Assembly (NCBI RefSeq): GCF_004118375.1
Contig: NZ_SDHX01000002.1
Coordinates: 186,001-250,000 of the forward strand
DNA length: 64,000 nucleotides
From: Oleiharenicola lentus
Lineage (GTDB): Bacteria > Verrucomicrobiota > Verrucomicrobiia > Opitutales > Opitutaceae
Direction of reading: 5' to 3'
Shown here in pieces: positions 44,256 to 53,061 of the stretch. A program made the translations under genes and the position numbers. Under the pieces are notes generated by a model that did no database searches, was not told the origin of the DNA, and worked only from the letters and a program-made list of their open reading frames with translations. The first letter of the stretch is position 1. Each line of letters starts with the position of its first letter.

Positions 44256-45650
44256 TCAGCGACCGAGCTGGGTGACGATGGTTTCGAGCAGATCGTCCAC
44301 GATGGAGAAGACGCGGGAGGAAGCCTGGAAGGCGCGCTGGAACTTCACGAGGTCGGCCATCTCCTCGTCGAGCGAAACACCGCTCACGGTGTCGCGCTGG
44401 TTGCGCACGAGCTGCTGGATCTTGTCCTGGTCCTCGGCGCGGGCGGTGGCGGTGGACAGGGCCTGCGCGAGGTCGCTCACGGAGCGGGAGTAGAACTGGC
44501 CGAGCGTGCCGTCGATGAGGTCGCCGGAGCCGGTCGAGAAGGAACGGGTGGCGAGCTGGGCAACCGCGATGGCGATCGAGTTGTCGCCGGCCGCGCCGCT
44601 GCTGCCGGTCACGAGCGTGGCGCCGGTCAGGCCGCTTTCCAGCGAGATGGTGGCGGCGGTGAGGCCCGCGGGGTCGAAGAAGTCGGCACCGGCCGTGCTG
44701 CTCGGGTTGTAGGCGGCGTTGACCGCGGTCACGAGCTGCTCCGCAAAAGTGTCGAGACTGTCCCGCAGGGTCTGCACGGCGCCGTCGCGCACGGCAAGGG
44801 CGCCGTGGATCGCGCCGGAACTCAGGGCGATGGCGGTGGCGGGCGAGCCGCCGGTGAGGCCGGTACCCGTGAAGGCCACGCTGCCGTTCACGGTCTCGCC
44901 GTTCAGGAGCACGATGTCGGCGTTGCCGGCGTCCTTGACGGAAAGGCTGATCTGGCCGTTGCCGAGATCGGTCACGTTTACCGGCAGAATGGCGGCGAGT
45001 TCCTCGAGGCGGGCCTGACGCTGGTCGCGCAGGTCCACGGCGACGCCCGGACGGTTGACCTCGAAGCGGCCGATCTGCGTGTTCAGCTCGGCGATCGTGC
45101 TGATCAGGCGGTTGACCTCGGAGACATCGGCGGTGATCTCGGTGCCGAGATCGGTCTGCACCTGGGCGAGCCGGGTGTCGGTCTCGCGCATGGTGTCGGT
45201 GAGGATGCGGGCCTGCTGGAGGAGGGCCTCGCGCGTGCCCATGTCGGTGGGCCGGGCGGCGAGACTCTGGAAGGCGTTGAAAAACTGGTCGAGCGAGGCG
45301 GCGAGGCCGCCCGTGGCGGTGCCGCTGGCGGAAATCGCCTGGCCGAGACCGGCCTGGGCGCGCTGAAGGGCCTGCTCCTGCGCCTCAAACGAACCGCTGA
45401 GACCAATCTCGCGGAGCAGCTGCCGGTCGAGGAGCTGGTCGCGCATCTGCTGGACCGCGAGCACCTCGAGGCCGAAGCTCTGCACGCCCTGCGCCGTCTC
45501 CACCGTGCCGCGGTCCCCGTAAAGCACGCGCTGGCGCGCGTAGTTCGGGTTGTTGACGTTGGCGAGGTTGCGTCCGCTGGTCTCGATGGCCCGGCTGTGC
45601 GCGTTGAGCGCCATCGTGGTCGAGTTGAGGGTGGTGAAGAGACCGGACAT
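44256..45650 (-). CDS. flgK: Flagellar hook-associated protein FlgK
   Basis: The 464-residue protein starts SGLFTTLNSTTMALNAHSRAIETSGRNLANVNNPNYARQR (the ANVNTPGY-like rod/hook motif). It ends GVSLDEEMADLVKFQRAFQASSRVFSIVDDLLETIVTQLGR, diagnostic of FlgK (HAP1). It forms the hook side of the hook-filament junction. The 98-bp spacer before it carries AT-rich inverted phrases. Confidence 0.94.
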   Translation of the reverse strand: MSGLFTTLNSTTMALNAHSRAIETSGRNLANVNNPNYARQRVLYGDRGTVETAQGVQSFGLEVLAVQQMRDQLLDRQLLREIGLSGSFEAQEQALQRAQAGLGQAISASGTATGGLAASLDQFFNAFQSLAARPTDMGTREALLQQARILTDTMRETDTRLAQVQTDLGTEITADVSEVNRLISTIAELNTQIGRFEVNRPGVAVDLRDQRQARLEELAAILPVNVTDLGNGQISLSVKDAGNADIVLLNGETVNGSVAFTGTGLTGGSPATAIALSSGAIHGALAVRDGAVQTLRDSLDTFAEQLVTAVNAAYNPSSTAGADFFDPAGLTAATISLESGLTGATLVTGSSGAAGDNSIAIAVAQLATRSFSTGSGDLIDGTLGQFYSRSVSDLAQALSTATARAEDQDKIQQLVRNQRDTVSGVSLDEEMADLVKFQRAFQASSRVFSIVDDLLETIVTQLGR

Positions 45651-45652
45651 GG

Positions 45653-45748
45653 GATTTTGGATTTACGATTTAAGACTTACGATTGGGTGGAGTCGCGTGG
45701 GAGATGGCTGGTTGGTTCAATCGTAATTCGTAATTCTGACTTCGTAAT
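45653..45748. repeat. AT-rich inverted phrases between flgN and flgK
   Basis: ACGATTG and CAATCGT, plus repeated GATTTACGATTT / TCGTAATTCGTAATTC phrases, form an imperfect inverted repeat. It resembles other phrase-repeat spacers in the cluster. Confidence 0.5.
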
Positions 45749-46249
45749 TCAACCCGCGGCCTGGAGGGCGCCGGTGGTGCGGGCGGCGGTGGTGAGCGTG
45801 CGGCGGCCGGCGGCCGAATAGGTGTGCTGGAACGCATCCGGGCGCAGCGTGCGCATCAGCTCCTGCTGGGCCTCGACGGTGCGGGCGAGCAGCGTGTGGT
45901 TCTGGCGGGTGAGCCGGCGCACGCGGTGGATCAGGACGTTGACCTCGGCGATGAGCGCCTCAAGGAGCGGGCGGGCCTCCGCGGCGATGAAGGGCAGCAG
46001 CGAACGCAGCGTGGCGCGGGCGGGCTGCCCCTGGGAGAGGGCGAACTCGGCCACGATCTGCTCGCGGCGCTGGCGGTGCTCCGACATCGCGCGGGTGTGA
46101 GCCTCGATCTCGCCGCTGAGGCGCAGCACGCTCTCGGTGTCGCGGGTGAACAGGCTCTGCTGCTGCTGCTCGAAAAGGTTCAGGAGGCCGCCGAAGCCGG
46201 CGATCTCGGTGCGGAGGGATTCCGCGATGATGGTCCAGGGTTCGCTCAT
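45749..46249 (-). CDS. flgN: FlgN-like flagellar export chaperone
   Basis: The 166-residue, helix-rich protein (SEPWTIIAESLRTEIAGFGGLLNLFEQQQQSLFTRDTESVLRLSGEIEAHTRAMSEHRQRREQIV...) has the length and heptad pattern of FlgN, which delivers FlgK and FlgL to the export gate. It stands directly upstream of flgK. Its start overlaps the stop of the flgJ-like gene (ATGA). No flgM is seen between flgJ and flgK, where it often lies. Confidence 0.82.
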   Translation of the reverse strand: MSEPWTIIAESLRTEIAGFGGLLNLFEQQQQSLFTRDTESVLRLSGEIEAHTRAMSEHRQRREQIVAEFALSQGQPARATLRSLLPFIAAEARPLLEALIAEVNVLIHRVRRLTRQNHTLLARTVEAQQELMRTLRPDAFQHTYSAAGRRTLTTAARTTGALQAAG

Positions 46250-46569
46250 GAGGTTCCTTTCGGCGCCACGTCGGCGCGCGGAGTGAGTTGCTGCTGCAGC
46301 ATGCCGGAGAGGCCGAGGCCGCCACCTTCGCTGAGCTTGTTGGCGATCACGTCGGTGAGCAGGTAGCCGTAAACGTTGCCCGAGGGGCCTTCGCCGGCGA
46401 TCTTGCCGACGCTTTCCTGCAGCATCTGGCGGAGGATGATGGCCTCGAACTGGCCGGCGGCCGCGCGAACCTGGTCGGCCTGCGGCAGATTGCGGAGGGC
46501 CTGGGGCTTGCCGGCGACGGCGAGGCTCGCGGCGGCGGAAGCGGTGGCGTTGACGGGGGTGACGCTCAT
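46246..46569 (-). CDS. flgJ: Rod-binding protein (FlgJ N-terminal domain only)
   Basis: The 107-residue protein has QVRAAAGQFEAIILRQMLQESVGKIAGEGPSGNVYGYLLTDVIANKLSEGGGLGLSGMLQQQL, the rod-binding/cap half of FlgJ. The C-terminal muramidase domain of enterobacterial FlgJ is absent, so a separate enzyme must open the peptidoglycan. It lies 3 bp after flgI. Confidence 0.9.
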   Translation of the reverse strand: MSVTPVNATASAAASLAVAGKPQALRNLPQADQVRAAAGQFEAIILRQMLQESVGKIAGEGPSGNVYGYLLTDVIANKLSEGGGLGLSGMLQQQLTPRADVAPKGTS

Positions 46570-46572
46570 GGC

Positions 46573-47679
46573 TCAGTTGATGATCAGCTCGGCCTGGAGG
46601 GCGCCGGAGCGTTTGAGGGACTGGAAGATCGCCATCATGTCGCGGGTGGACACGCCGAGGGAATTGAGCGCGGCGGCAAGCCGCTCGATGCTCGGGGGAT
46701 CGTTGAGGATGGTGAAGCCGCCCTTGCCCTCGTTGACCGCGGTCTGCGTGCTGGGCACGGCGACGGTCTGGCCGCCGGGCGCGAACGCGTTGGGCTGGCT
46801 GACGCCGACGTTGGAGGTGACGGTGATCGTCAGGGAGCCGTGGGCGATGGCGACCTGCGAGAGGCGGACGGTGGAGGTGGCCACAATGGTGCCGGTGCGC
46901 TCGTTGATCACGATGCGGGCGAGCGTGTCGGGCTGCACTTCGACGGTGCCGAGGTCGGCGAGGAAGGCGACATCGCGGCCACGATATTCCTCGGGCAGCG
47001 CGACCTTGATCGTGGCGGCATCGACGGCGTGGGCCGAACCGGCGTAACGGGCGTTGATGGCCTCGGCCATGCGGGCCGCGGAGGTGAAATCGGGATTGTG
47101 CAGCAGGAGGCGGAGGGTGTCGTCCTGCACGAAGGTCGCGACGATCTCACGCTCGACGATGGCGCCGTTGCTGATGCTGCCGACCGTCGGGTGATTCTTC
47201 TGCACGGTGGCGCCGCCGGCACCACCGGCACCGCCGAGGAAGCCGCCGATGGCGACCGGACCCTGGGCCACGGCATAGACGCGGCCGTCGGCACCGAGCA
47301 GCGGAGTCTGGAGGAGCACGCCGCCCTGGAGGCTCTTGGCGTCGCCCATGGCCGCGACGGTCACGTCGATGCGGGCACCGGGCTTGAGGAAGGCGCTGAT
47401 GTCGGCCGTGAGCATGACGGCGGCCACGTTCTTGGCCTTGATGTCGGTGGATTCCACCGTGAGGCCGTGGCGCTGGAGAATGTTCGAAACCGCGCGCAGC
47501 GTGGAGGCGGCGTTGCTGTCGCCGTCGCCCGCGAGGCCGACCACGAGACCGTAGCCGACCAGCTGGTTGTCACGACCGCCCTCGACGAGGGTCAGATCCT
47601 TGACGCGCGAGGCGTGGACCGCGCCGGTCGAAAGGACCGCGAGGCAGAGAGCGAGCAGACGGGGCAACATCCGTGTCAT
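46573..47679 (-). CDS. flgI: Flagellar P-ring protein FlgI
   Basis: The 368-residue protein has a signal peptide (MTRMLPRLLALCLAVLSTGAVHA) and the FlgI pattern SRVKDLTLVEGGRDNQLVGYGLVVGLAGDGDS, with the conserved ends IVINERTGTIVATSTVRLSQVAIAHGSLTITV and LNSLGVSTRDMMAIFQSLKRSGALQAELIIN. It forms the peptidoglycan-level bushing around the rod. An open frame continues upstream, but the ATG at 47679 (or 47670) gives the signal peptide. Confidence 0.94.
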   Translation of the reverse strand: MTRMLPRLLALCLAVLSTGAVHASRVKDLTLVEGGRDNQLVGYGLVVGLAGDGDSNAASTLRAVSNILQRHGLTVESTDIKAKNVAAVMLTADISAFLKPGARIDVTVAAMGDAKSLQGGVLLQTPLLGADGRVYAVAQGPVAIGGFLGGAGGAGGATVQKNHPTVGSISNGAIVEREIVATFVQDDTLRLLLHNPDFTSAARMAEAINARYAGSAHAVDAATIKVALPEEYRGRDVAFLADLGTVEVQPDTLARIVINERTGTIVATSTVRLSQVAIAHGSLTITVTSNVGVSQPNAFAPGGQTVAVPSTQTAVNEGKGGFTILNDPPSIERLAAALNSLGVSTRDMMAIFQSLKRSGALQAELIIN

Positions 47680-47693
47680 GGCGTCGGTGTGGG

Positions 47694-48323
47694 TTAGAAC
47701 GGGCGGAGCTTCTCGTAGAGCTTCGAGAGCCAGCCGCGCTTCTGGGCCTCGGTCAGGGTGCCCTCGCTGAGGAACTCGACGCGGGCATCGGCCACGTTGC
47801 TGGAGAGCACCGTGTTGGCGGCGGAGACATCGTGCGCGCGAACCACGCCGCGGAGGACCACATGCTGGGTCTCGCCGGAGAAGGTGACCATGCGGGCGCC
47901 CTCGATCACGAGGTTGCCGTTCGGCAGCACGTCGGTGACGAGCACGGCCGCGCGGGCGGTGAGGGTCTGGGAATTGTTCACCTGGCCGCCGCCGCTGTAG
48001 GAGGACTTGCCGCTGGCGCTGCTGGAAGGCAGCTCGCCCTTGTGGGTGAACCGGCCGGAAACGGCGGCGCTGTAGATGAACTGGCCGATCGCGTCCTCCA
48101 GGCTGGAGTCGCGGTTGGCGGACTTGGTCTGCGCGCTGCTGGCGGTGGCGGACTCGGCCACGACGACCGTGAGAATGTCGCCCACGCGGGAGGCGCGGCG
48201 GTCCGAGGTCATGCCGCGCTGCGATTCGGCCGGCCACAGCGAACCGGCCTGCGCGGCGAGCGCGCAGCCGAGGGCGGCGGAGAGGCAGAGGGCCTTAGAA
48301 GCGGACTTGGACACGGTTTTCAT
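47694..48323 (-). CDS. flgH: Flagellar L-ring protein FlgH
   Basis: The 209-residue protein has SLWPAESQRGMTSDRRASRVGDILTVVVAESATASS and ...NGNLVIEGARMVTFSGETQHVVLRGVVRAHDVSAANTVLSSNVADARVEFLSEG, typical of FlgH, which forms the outer-membrane ring. FlgH is normally a lipoprotein. Here the leader has only a weak lipobox (AALGC) followed by a plain AQA cleavage site, so lipidation is uncertain. Its ATG lies 29 bp inside the end of flgA. Confidence 0.93.
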   Translation of the reverse strand: MKTVSKSASKALCLSAALGCALAAQAGSLWPAESQRGMTSDRRASRVGDILTVVVAESATASSAQTKSANRDSSLEDAIGQFIYSAAVSGRFTHKGELPSSSASGKSSYSGGGQVNNSQTLTARAAVLVTDVLPNGNLVIEGARMVTFSGETQHVVLRGVVRAHDVSAANTVLSSNVADARVEFLSEGTLTEAQKRGWLSKLYEKLRPF

Positions 48324-49002
48324 CGACGACAAAGGCGGTGAAGTCCTTGCGGGATTCGAGATTGCGGAGCGTGACGGCCTCACCCTGGGCGCCGCTCTGG
48401 AGCGCGAGCGCCTTCATGGTGATGGAGAGCGTGCCCTCGGCGGCGCTGACCTCGACCATGTCGCCCTTCTTGACGAGCGGACGGCGGGCGATGTCGCGCC
48501 AGGTGACGGTGCGGCCGGAGTTGACGGCGCGGGCAAAGATGAAGGTCTGGTCGCCAACGGCGGCCGGCAGGGCGTCGCGATCGCGGAACAGGTCCACGCG
48601 GCGGGCCTCGAGCAGGGCGGGGTCAAAGGTGGCGCCGTGCGTGAGGGGCTGGCGGGCGACCCAGGCATCGCGCCAGTGCGAGGCGCGGAGCGTGATGGTG
48701 GCCTCGGTGGCCGGGTTGCCGTCGGCGAGGATGCGGCAGCGCAGCAGCATGGCGGAGGCGGCGACGGAAGGATACTCGGTGATGATCACCTGCCAGTCGC
48801 GGGCGACGAGCTGCGGCGGCGTCCACACGCGGAGCAGTTCGAGCTGCAGGTCGCCCTCGAGGTTGAAATGCGCGGTGAGCTCGCGGGTGAGCGAGGAGAC
48901 AAAGGCGTCCTGCGTGAGCGGACCGGCGACCGAGGCGGCGACGTCGGCGGACAACGGGCGGGCGGCGAGGAGCAGGAGGAAGAGGGGCAGCAGGCGGCGC
49001 AT
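48295..49002 (-). CDS. flgA: Flagellar P-ring assembly chaperone FlgA
   Basis: The 235-residue protein has a signal peptide (MRRLLPLFLLLLAARPLSA) and a C-terminal SAF-type domain (ARQPLTHGATFDPALLEARRVDLF and GRTVTWRDIARRPLVKKGDMVEVSAAEGTLSITMKALALQSGAQGEAVTLRN) as in FlgA. It helps FlgI assemble in the periplasm. It overlaps flgH by 29 bp, which suggests coupled translation. Confidence 0.92.
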   Translation of the reverse strand: MRRLLPLFLLLLAARPLSADVAASVAGPLTQDAFVSSLTRELTAHFNLEGDLQLELLRVWTPPQLVARDWQVIITEYPSVAASAMLLRCRILADGNPATEATITLRASHWRDAWVARQPLTHGATFDPALLEARRVDLFRDRDALPAAVGDQTFIFARAVNSGRTVTWRDIARRPLVKKGDMVEVSAAEGTLSITMKALALQSGAQGEAVTLRNLESRKDFTAFVVDENRVQVRF

Positions 49003-49007
49003 GGGGC

Positions 49008-49790
49008 TCAGCGTTTGAGGTTGGCGACGTTCTGGAGCATTTCGTCGGAGGCCTGGATGGACTTGGAATTCACCTCGTAGGCGCGCTGGGCGACGATGAG
49101 GTTCACCATCTCCTCGACGATGTTGACGTTGGAGGCCTCGACGTAGCCCTGGATGGTGCGGGCGAAGCCGTTTTCACCGGGGTTGCCGGCCTCGGGCGTG
49201 CCGGAGGCGGCGGTCTCCTCATACAGGTTGCCGCCGAGCGAGCGGAGGCCGGCGGGATTGGAGAAGCGGGTGAGCGTGAGACGGAAGGTCTGGCTGCCGG
49301 AGGCGGTCTGCACCGTGACGCTGCCATCCTCGGAGATGGCCACGTTGGTGGCGCCGGCGGGGACGGGCTGGAAGCCGCTGAGCACAGGCAGGCCGTCGAT
49401 GGTCACGACCTGGCCCTGGGCGTTGAGCTTGAAGGAGCCGTCGCGGGTGTAGGCGAGCGTGCCATCGGGGCGCTGGACCTCGAAGAAGCCGTCGCCCTGG
49501 AGCGCGACGTCGAGATTCTCGCCGGTGCTGGTGAGCTGGCCCTGGGTGAAGACCTTGGAGGTGGCGGCGACGCGCGCGCCGTTGCCGACCTCGATGCCGG
49601 TGGGGATGATGTTGCCGCCGCCGGAGTCGGCGCCCGAGGCGCGGGGCTTCTGGTAGAGCAGATCCTGGAACTCGATCTTGCTGCGCTTGAAGCCGGGGGT
49701 GTTCACGTTCGCCAGGTTGTTGGCGATCGTGTTGAGGTTGAGCTGCTGGGCCTCCATGCCGGTGGCGGCGGAGTAGAGCGAGAGGTTCAT
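49008..49790 (-). CDS. flgG: Flagellar distal rod protein FlgG
   Basis: The 260-residue protein begins MNLSLYSAATGMEAQQLNLNTIANNLANVNTPGFKRSKIEFQDLLYQ and ends GYVEASNVNIVEEMVNLIVAQRAYEVNSKSIQASDEMLQNVANLKR, the standard FlgG signature. It forms the distal rod. It starts 231 bp after flgF; that spacer contains GGACCACGGAC phrases. Confidence 0.95.
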   Translation of the reverse strand: MNLSLYSAATGMEAQQLNLNTIANNLANVNTPGFKRSKIEFQDLLYQKPRASGADSGGGNIIPTGIEVGNGARVAATSKVFTQGQLTSTGENLDVALQGDGFFEVQRPDGTLAYTRDGSFKLNAQGQVVTIDGLPVLSGFQPVPAGATNVAISEDGSVTVQTASGSQTFRLTLTRFSNPAGLRSLGGNLYEETAASGTPEAGNPGENGFARTIQGYVEASNVNIVEEMVNLIVAQRAYEVNSKSIQASDEMLQNVANLKR

Positions 49791-50021
49791 GCGCGAGCGG
49801 GGTTGAAAACCATCCGCACCACGACTGGGGCCGGCCCGGCCCCATACCGGGCGCGGCCATGCAGTCGTGATTGCGGTTGTCTGTATGGGGAAGTGGCGAA
49901 AGACAGGGACGACAGGACCACGGACAACAGACCACGGACTTCGCCGGAGGCGGCGGTCGCGGTGTGGCAGTCTGTGTGGTTCGAGGTCATTGGGTCAGTG
50001 GTCGGTGCGGCGCAGCCGCGC
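49791..50021. other. flgF-flgG spacer with GGACCACGGAC phrases
   Basis: The spacer has repeated GGACNACAGGACCACGGAC-type phrases around 49910-49940. No promoter motif or gene is recognised. Confidence 0.45.
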
Positions 50022-50771
50022 TCAGCCGAGCGCCTGCAGGGCTTTTTCCATCTGCTGGTCGATGGTGGTGATCATCTTCTGGTTGGCCTCGTAGGCGCGG
50101 GAGATGAGCACGAGGTCCACCATTTCGCGAAGGGGCTGGACGTTGCTCTGCTCAAGGTAGCCTTGCATCAGCTCGGGCTCCTCGACCTCCTGCATGCCGG
50201 AACCCGGCGTGGCGAGGAACATGCCGCCGGAGGTGGGCATCAGCGCGGCGGTGTTGGCGAACTTCTGGATCGAGAGCTTGCCCAGCGACACGCTGCCCTG
50301 GAAGACCGTGCCGTCCTGGTTGACGACGATGTTGCCGCCGCCGGGCAGCAGCACGAAGGGGTCGCCGTTGGTGTTGAGCACCTCGAGACCGCTGGAGGTC
50401 ACCAGGGTGCGGTCGGGGCGCAGGCGGAACTCGCCGCTGCGGGTGTAGGCCTTGCCGCCGTCGGGCGTCTGGATCTCGAAGAAGCCCTCGCCCTGGATGG
50501 CGATGTCGAGCTCGCGGCGCGTGGGCATGGTCTCGCCGGAGATGAAATTGATGCCGTTGGAAGTCTTGGGGAAGACAGCCGCCACACCGGCCCCCTCACC
50601 GTTCTTGCCCTGCCGGCCGGGGCGGACCTCGCCGGCGGTCTCGGTGCTGAATTGGATGGTGCGCTTCCGGTAACCGGTCGTCTGGGCCGAGGTGATGTTT
50701 TGGGAAACATTGTCCTGCCAACGCTCGAGAGCGGCGAGGGAGGCGGCACTTTGGTAGAGACCGATGTTCAT
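50022..50771 (-). CDS. flgF: Flagellar proximal rod protein FlgF
   Basis: The 249-residue hook-basal-body protein begins MNIGLYQSAASLAALERWQDNVSQNITSAQTTGYRKRTIQF. It ends GYLEQSNVQPLREMVDLVLISRAYEANQKMITTIDQQMEKALQALG. It is shorter and less conserved than FlgG and fits FlgF. A sigma-54 promoter lies immediately upstream; if used, the leader would be only about 4-5 nt. The open frame reaches 50813, but the ATG at 50771 matches the family start. Confidence 0.88.
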   Translation of the reverse strand: MNIGLYQSAASLAALERWQDNVSQNITSAQTTGYRKRTIQFSTETAGEVRPGRQGKNGEGAGVAAVFPKTSNGINFISGETMPTRRELDIAIQGEGFFEIQTPDGGKAYTRSGEFRLRPDRTLVTSSGLEVLNTNGDPFVLLPGGGNIVVNQDGTVFQGSVSLGKLSIQKFANTAALMPTSGGMFLATPGSGMQEVEEPELMQGYLEQSNVQPLREMVDLVLISRAYEANQKMITTIDQQMEKALQALG

Positions 50772-50785
50772 GTTGCCGGCCCTTG

Positions 50786-50802
50786 AGCAACGCCGATGCC
50801 AA
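50786..50802 (-). promoter_or_regulatory. Sigma-54 promoter upstream of flgF
   Basis: Read on the - strand, TTGGCATCGGCGTTGCT has the GG and GC 12 bases apart. The flanks make a 19-nt match identical to the site before flhB. The transcription start would be near 50775, only 4-5 nt before the flgF ATG, which would make the mRNA nearly leaderless. The spacer 50772-51066 is one of the two largest in the cluster. Confidence 0.75.
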
Positions 50803-51066
50803 GGCCAGTACACCCCACCTTTATAGCTTCCCCTCCAGCGACTTAAAAATTTATCAGTTTCGAAGCCTCCGGCCCAATTTCAGCCCCTCCCCCGCCCCGG
50901 CAAAACTTGCCCGCCTGTCGTGAGCCCCCCTTCGCCCGCGTCAGGCATATCCCCCCAGCCGCTTACCCATGCCACACGCCCACTAGTCCGGACAGCACTG
51001 GACGGCAACCCCAGGTTAAGGCAAACCACCGGGATGGGGGCACCCCGGCTCCATGGATAGCCCGGC

Positions 51067-51285
51067 TCAGCCGCCGGCGGGATAGAGACACTCGACCTCG
51101 ACCTTCTCGCCGCAGGCGCAGGTGACGATGATGCGGACGATCTTGTCGCCTTCCTTCACGACATCCACAACGGGACCCTCGGCGGCTGGGCGCACGGCGC
51201 CGTTGGCGGGGGCGGCCTTGTGCACGTGGGGCGGGCGCAGGGAGGAATCCTGGTGCGGACGACGGCCGGAAAGAAAGGGTTTCAT
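51067..51285 (-). CDS. Small Cys-containing protein downstream of motB
   Basis: The 72-residue protein has an N-terminal basic, Pro-rich half and a C-terminal strand pair VVKEGDKIVRIIVTCACGEKVEVECLYPAGG. Three Cys (C-x-C-G and C) suggest a half zinc-ribbon or metal-binding site. It starts 2 bp after motB and is the last gene of its probable transcription unit. Function unknown; the tight link to motA-motB suggests a motility-related role. Confidence 0.65.
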   Translation of the reverse strand: MKPFLSGRRPHQDSSLRPPHVHKAAPANGAVRPAAEGPVVDVVKEGDKIVRIIVTCACGEKVEVECLYPAGG

Positions 51286-51287
51286 GG

Positions 51288-52094
51288 TCAGGGAGTGAGG
51301 ACGGCGACGGGCTTGGCGGCGGCCTCGCCGGGAGTGGTGAGCGGCTCGAGTTTTGCCCGGTTCTTGGAACTGAGCGCAAGGCTGAGCGTGATACGCTGGT
51401 TGGCCTCGGCGGCCGGATCTTCCTTGGGCAGGGGACGGGTGGCGGCGTAGCCCGTGACCCGCTCGATCAGCTCGGGCTCGACGGCGTAAAGCACGAGCTT
51501 GCGCCGGGCGGCGTTGGCGCGGTCGGAGGAAAGCTCCCAGTCGGTGTAGCCCTCGTCGGGCAACTTGAGCCCGGCCTTGGTGTGGCCGTCGATGGTCACG
51601 CGGAAATGATGCCGGTCGATGAGCCAGGCGAGGGACTGGATCATGTTGATGCCCCAGTCGGTGAACTCGGCGCTGTTTTCCTTGAAAAGCGGATTGGAGG
51701 AGCGGTCGAAGAGCGTGAGGCGCAGGCCGTCGGAAGTGACCTGGATATCAATCGGCTTCTGGTCGAGCGTCTGGTCAAGGTGCAGCAGGCGGTAGAAATC
51801 CGCGGCCACGGAGTTGAGGAAGCTGAGCTCGATCTGCTTGTTTTTGTCGGCGGCTTTGTCCTTGCCGCTGGAATCCTCGGAGCTGGAGCTGTTCTCGCTG
51901 CTCTGTTTGTTGAAAGGCATGACGCCGGAGTGGTCCTCCATCGGCGAGCTGAAGGGACTCTGGAAATACTTGGAGGTGGCGATCAGGATTTTTTTGTCCT
52001 GGGCGGAGATCCACAGCACGAGGAAAAGCGCCATCATCGCGGTCATGAAGTCCGCGAAAGCCACCTTCCATGCACCACCGCCGCCGGCTGCCAT
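51288..52094 (-). CDS. motB: Flagellar stator protein MotB
   Basis: The 268-residue protein has one N-terminal membrane helix with the proton-binding Asp (WKVAFADFMTAMMALFLVLWI, Asp15). After a Ser/Lys-rich linker comes an OmpA-like peptidoglycan-binding domain (RVTIDGHTKAGLKLPDEGYTDWELSSDRANAARRKLV). MotA4B2 stators couple proton flow to rotation and anchor to the wall through this domain. It is preceded by motA. The C-terminal domain carries the GHT motif instead of the more common GHTD. Confidence 0.92.
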   Translation of the reverse strand: MAAGGGGAWKVAFADFMTAMMALFLVLWISAQDKKILIATSKYFQSPFSSPMEDHSGVMPFNKQSSENSSSSEDSSGKDKAADKNKQIELSFLNSVAADFYRLLHLDQTLDQKPIDIQVTSDGLRLTLFDRSSNPLFKENSAEFTDWGINMIQSLAWLIDRHHFRVTIDGHTKAGLKLPDEGYTDWELSSDRANAARRKLVLYAVEPELIERVTGYAATRPLPKEDPAAEANQRITLSLALSSKNRAKLEPLTTPGEAAAKPVAVLTP

Positions 52095-52197
52095 AATAAG
52101 AGTTTAAGTTGAAAGTTTAAGTTTAAGAGTGGTGCCGGGTGCCAAGGCGAAAGCTGGTCTCTTAAACTTCAACTTTTCGCTTCGACTGGCGCTGCGC
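52095..52197. repeat. Inverted TTTAAG phrases between motA and motB
   Basis: AAGTTTAAGAG (about 52119-52129) pairs with CTCTTAAACTT (about 52160-52170), flanked by further GTTTAAG copies. It could fold as a hairpin in the motA-motB mRNA. Confidence 0.5.
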
Positions 52198-53061
52198 CTA
52201 TTTGCCGGTGCCGAGACCCTTGACGGCGGCCTCCAGCTCCTCGGCGCCGGGTTGGACGGCCGAGTCGAGGGAGCGACGGGCCACCTCAATCGCGGTGAGC
52301 GGGGCGAGGCCCTTGGCGAAGCCGGCGACCGCGTGCATGATGCAGTTGAAGCAGAGCATGTCGGAGGCGTTGTTGGAGCGGACCCGGCCGGCGATCGGGT
52401 TGACAAAACCGTAGGCGCAGAAAATGCCCAACATCGTGCCGGTGAGCGCAGCGGCGACCTTCTCGCCGACGACCTCGGGGCCCTCGGCGATGGCGGACAT
52501 GGTGTTGATGATGCCGAGCACGGCGGCCACGATGCCGATGGCGGGGAGCGAGTCGCCGATCATCTGCATGGCATGCACGGGGTGCTCCATCTCGATCTCC
52601 TTGGCCTTCAGCTCGGCGGCCATGAGGTCCTCGAGCTGGTCGGGCTTGATCTTGCCGTCGATGACGGGCTTAAGGCCGTTGACGATGAACTTCCGGCGCT
52701 CCGGGTGATTGAGCACGCTGGGATAGCGTTTGAAAAGGGCGCTTTGCGTCGGGTCCATGACGTGCTCCTCGAGCGCGATGAGCCCGTTGCGGCGGCCGGT
52801 CATGAAAAGTTCATACAGCAGCTTCAGGATGTCGAAGAACTCGGCCTTGCCGGGGGTCTTGCCGAACATCGCCCCCTGCACCTTGTGGATGATCTCCTTG
52901 ATGACATGCATCGGCGTCGCGATGATCAGCACGCCGGCGGCGATGCCCAGGATCACGATGAACTCCGAGAGATGCAGCAGCACCCCGGGGTGTCCTCCGG
53001 CATACATGAAACCGCCAATGGTGGCGGCAAAAACGACGGCTGCTCCGATGAGTATCAGCAT
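52198..53061 (-). CDS. motA: Flagellar stator protein MotA
   Basis: The 287-residue protein has four membrane segments (MLILIGAAVVFAATIGGFMYAGG; EFIVILGIAAGVLIIA; IGDSLPAIGIVAAVLGIINTM; LTGTMLGIFCAYGFVNPIAG) and the cytoplasmic loop with charged residues (HPERRKFIVNGLKPVID). The PAIGIVAAVLG and GTMLGIFCAYG helices line the proton path. It starts 158 bp after fliA; that spacer is full of GGACCA phrases. The ATG at 53061 is preferred over 53109. Confidence 0.94.
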   Translation of the reverse strand: MLILIGAAVVFAATIGGFMYAGGHPGVLLHLSEFIVILGIAAGVLIIATPMHVIKEIIHKVQGAMFGKTPGKAEFFDILKLLYELFMTGRRNGLIALEEHVMDPTQSALFKRYPSVLNHPERRKFIVNGLKPVIDGKIKPDQLEDLMAAELKAKEIEMEHPVHAMQMIGDSLPAIGIVAAVLGIINTMSAIAEGPEVVGEKVAAALTGTMLGIFCAYGFVNPIAGRVRSNNASDMLCFNCIMHAVAGFAKGLAPLTAIEVARRSLDSAVQPGAEELEAAVKGLGTGK

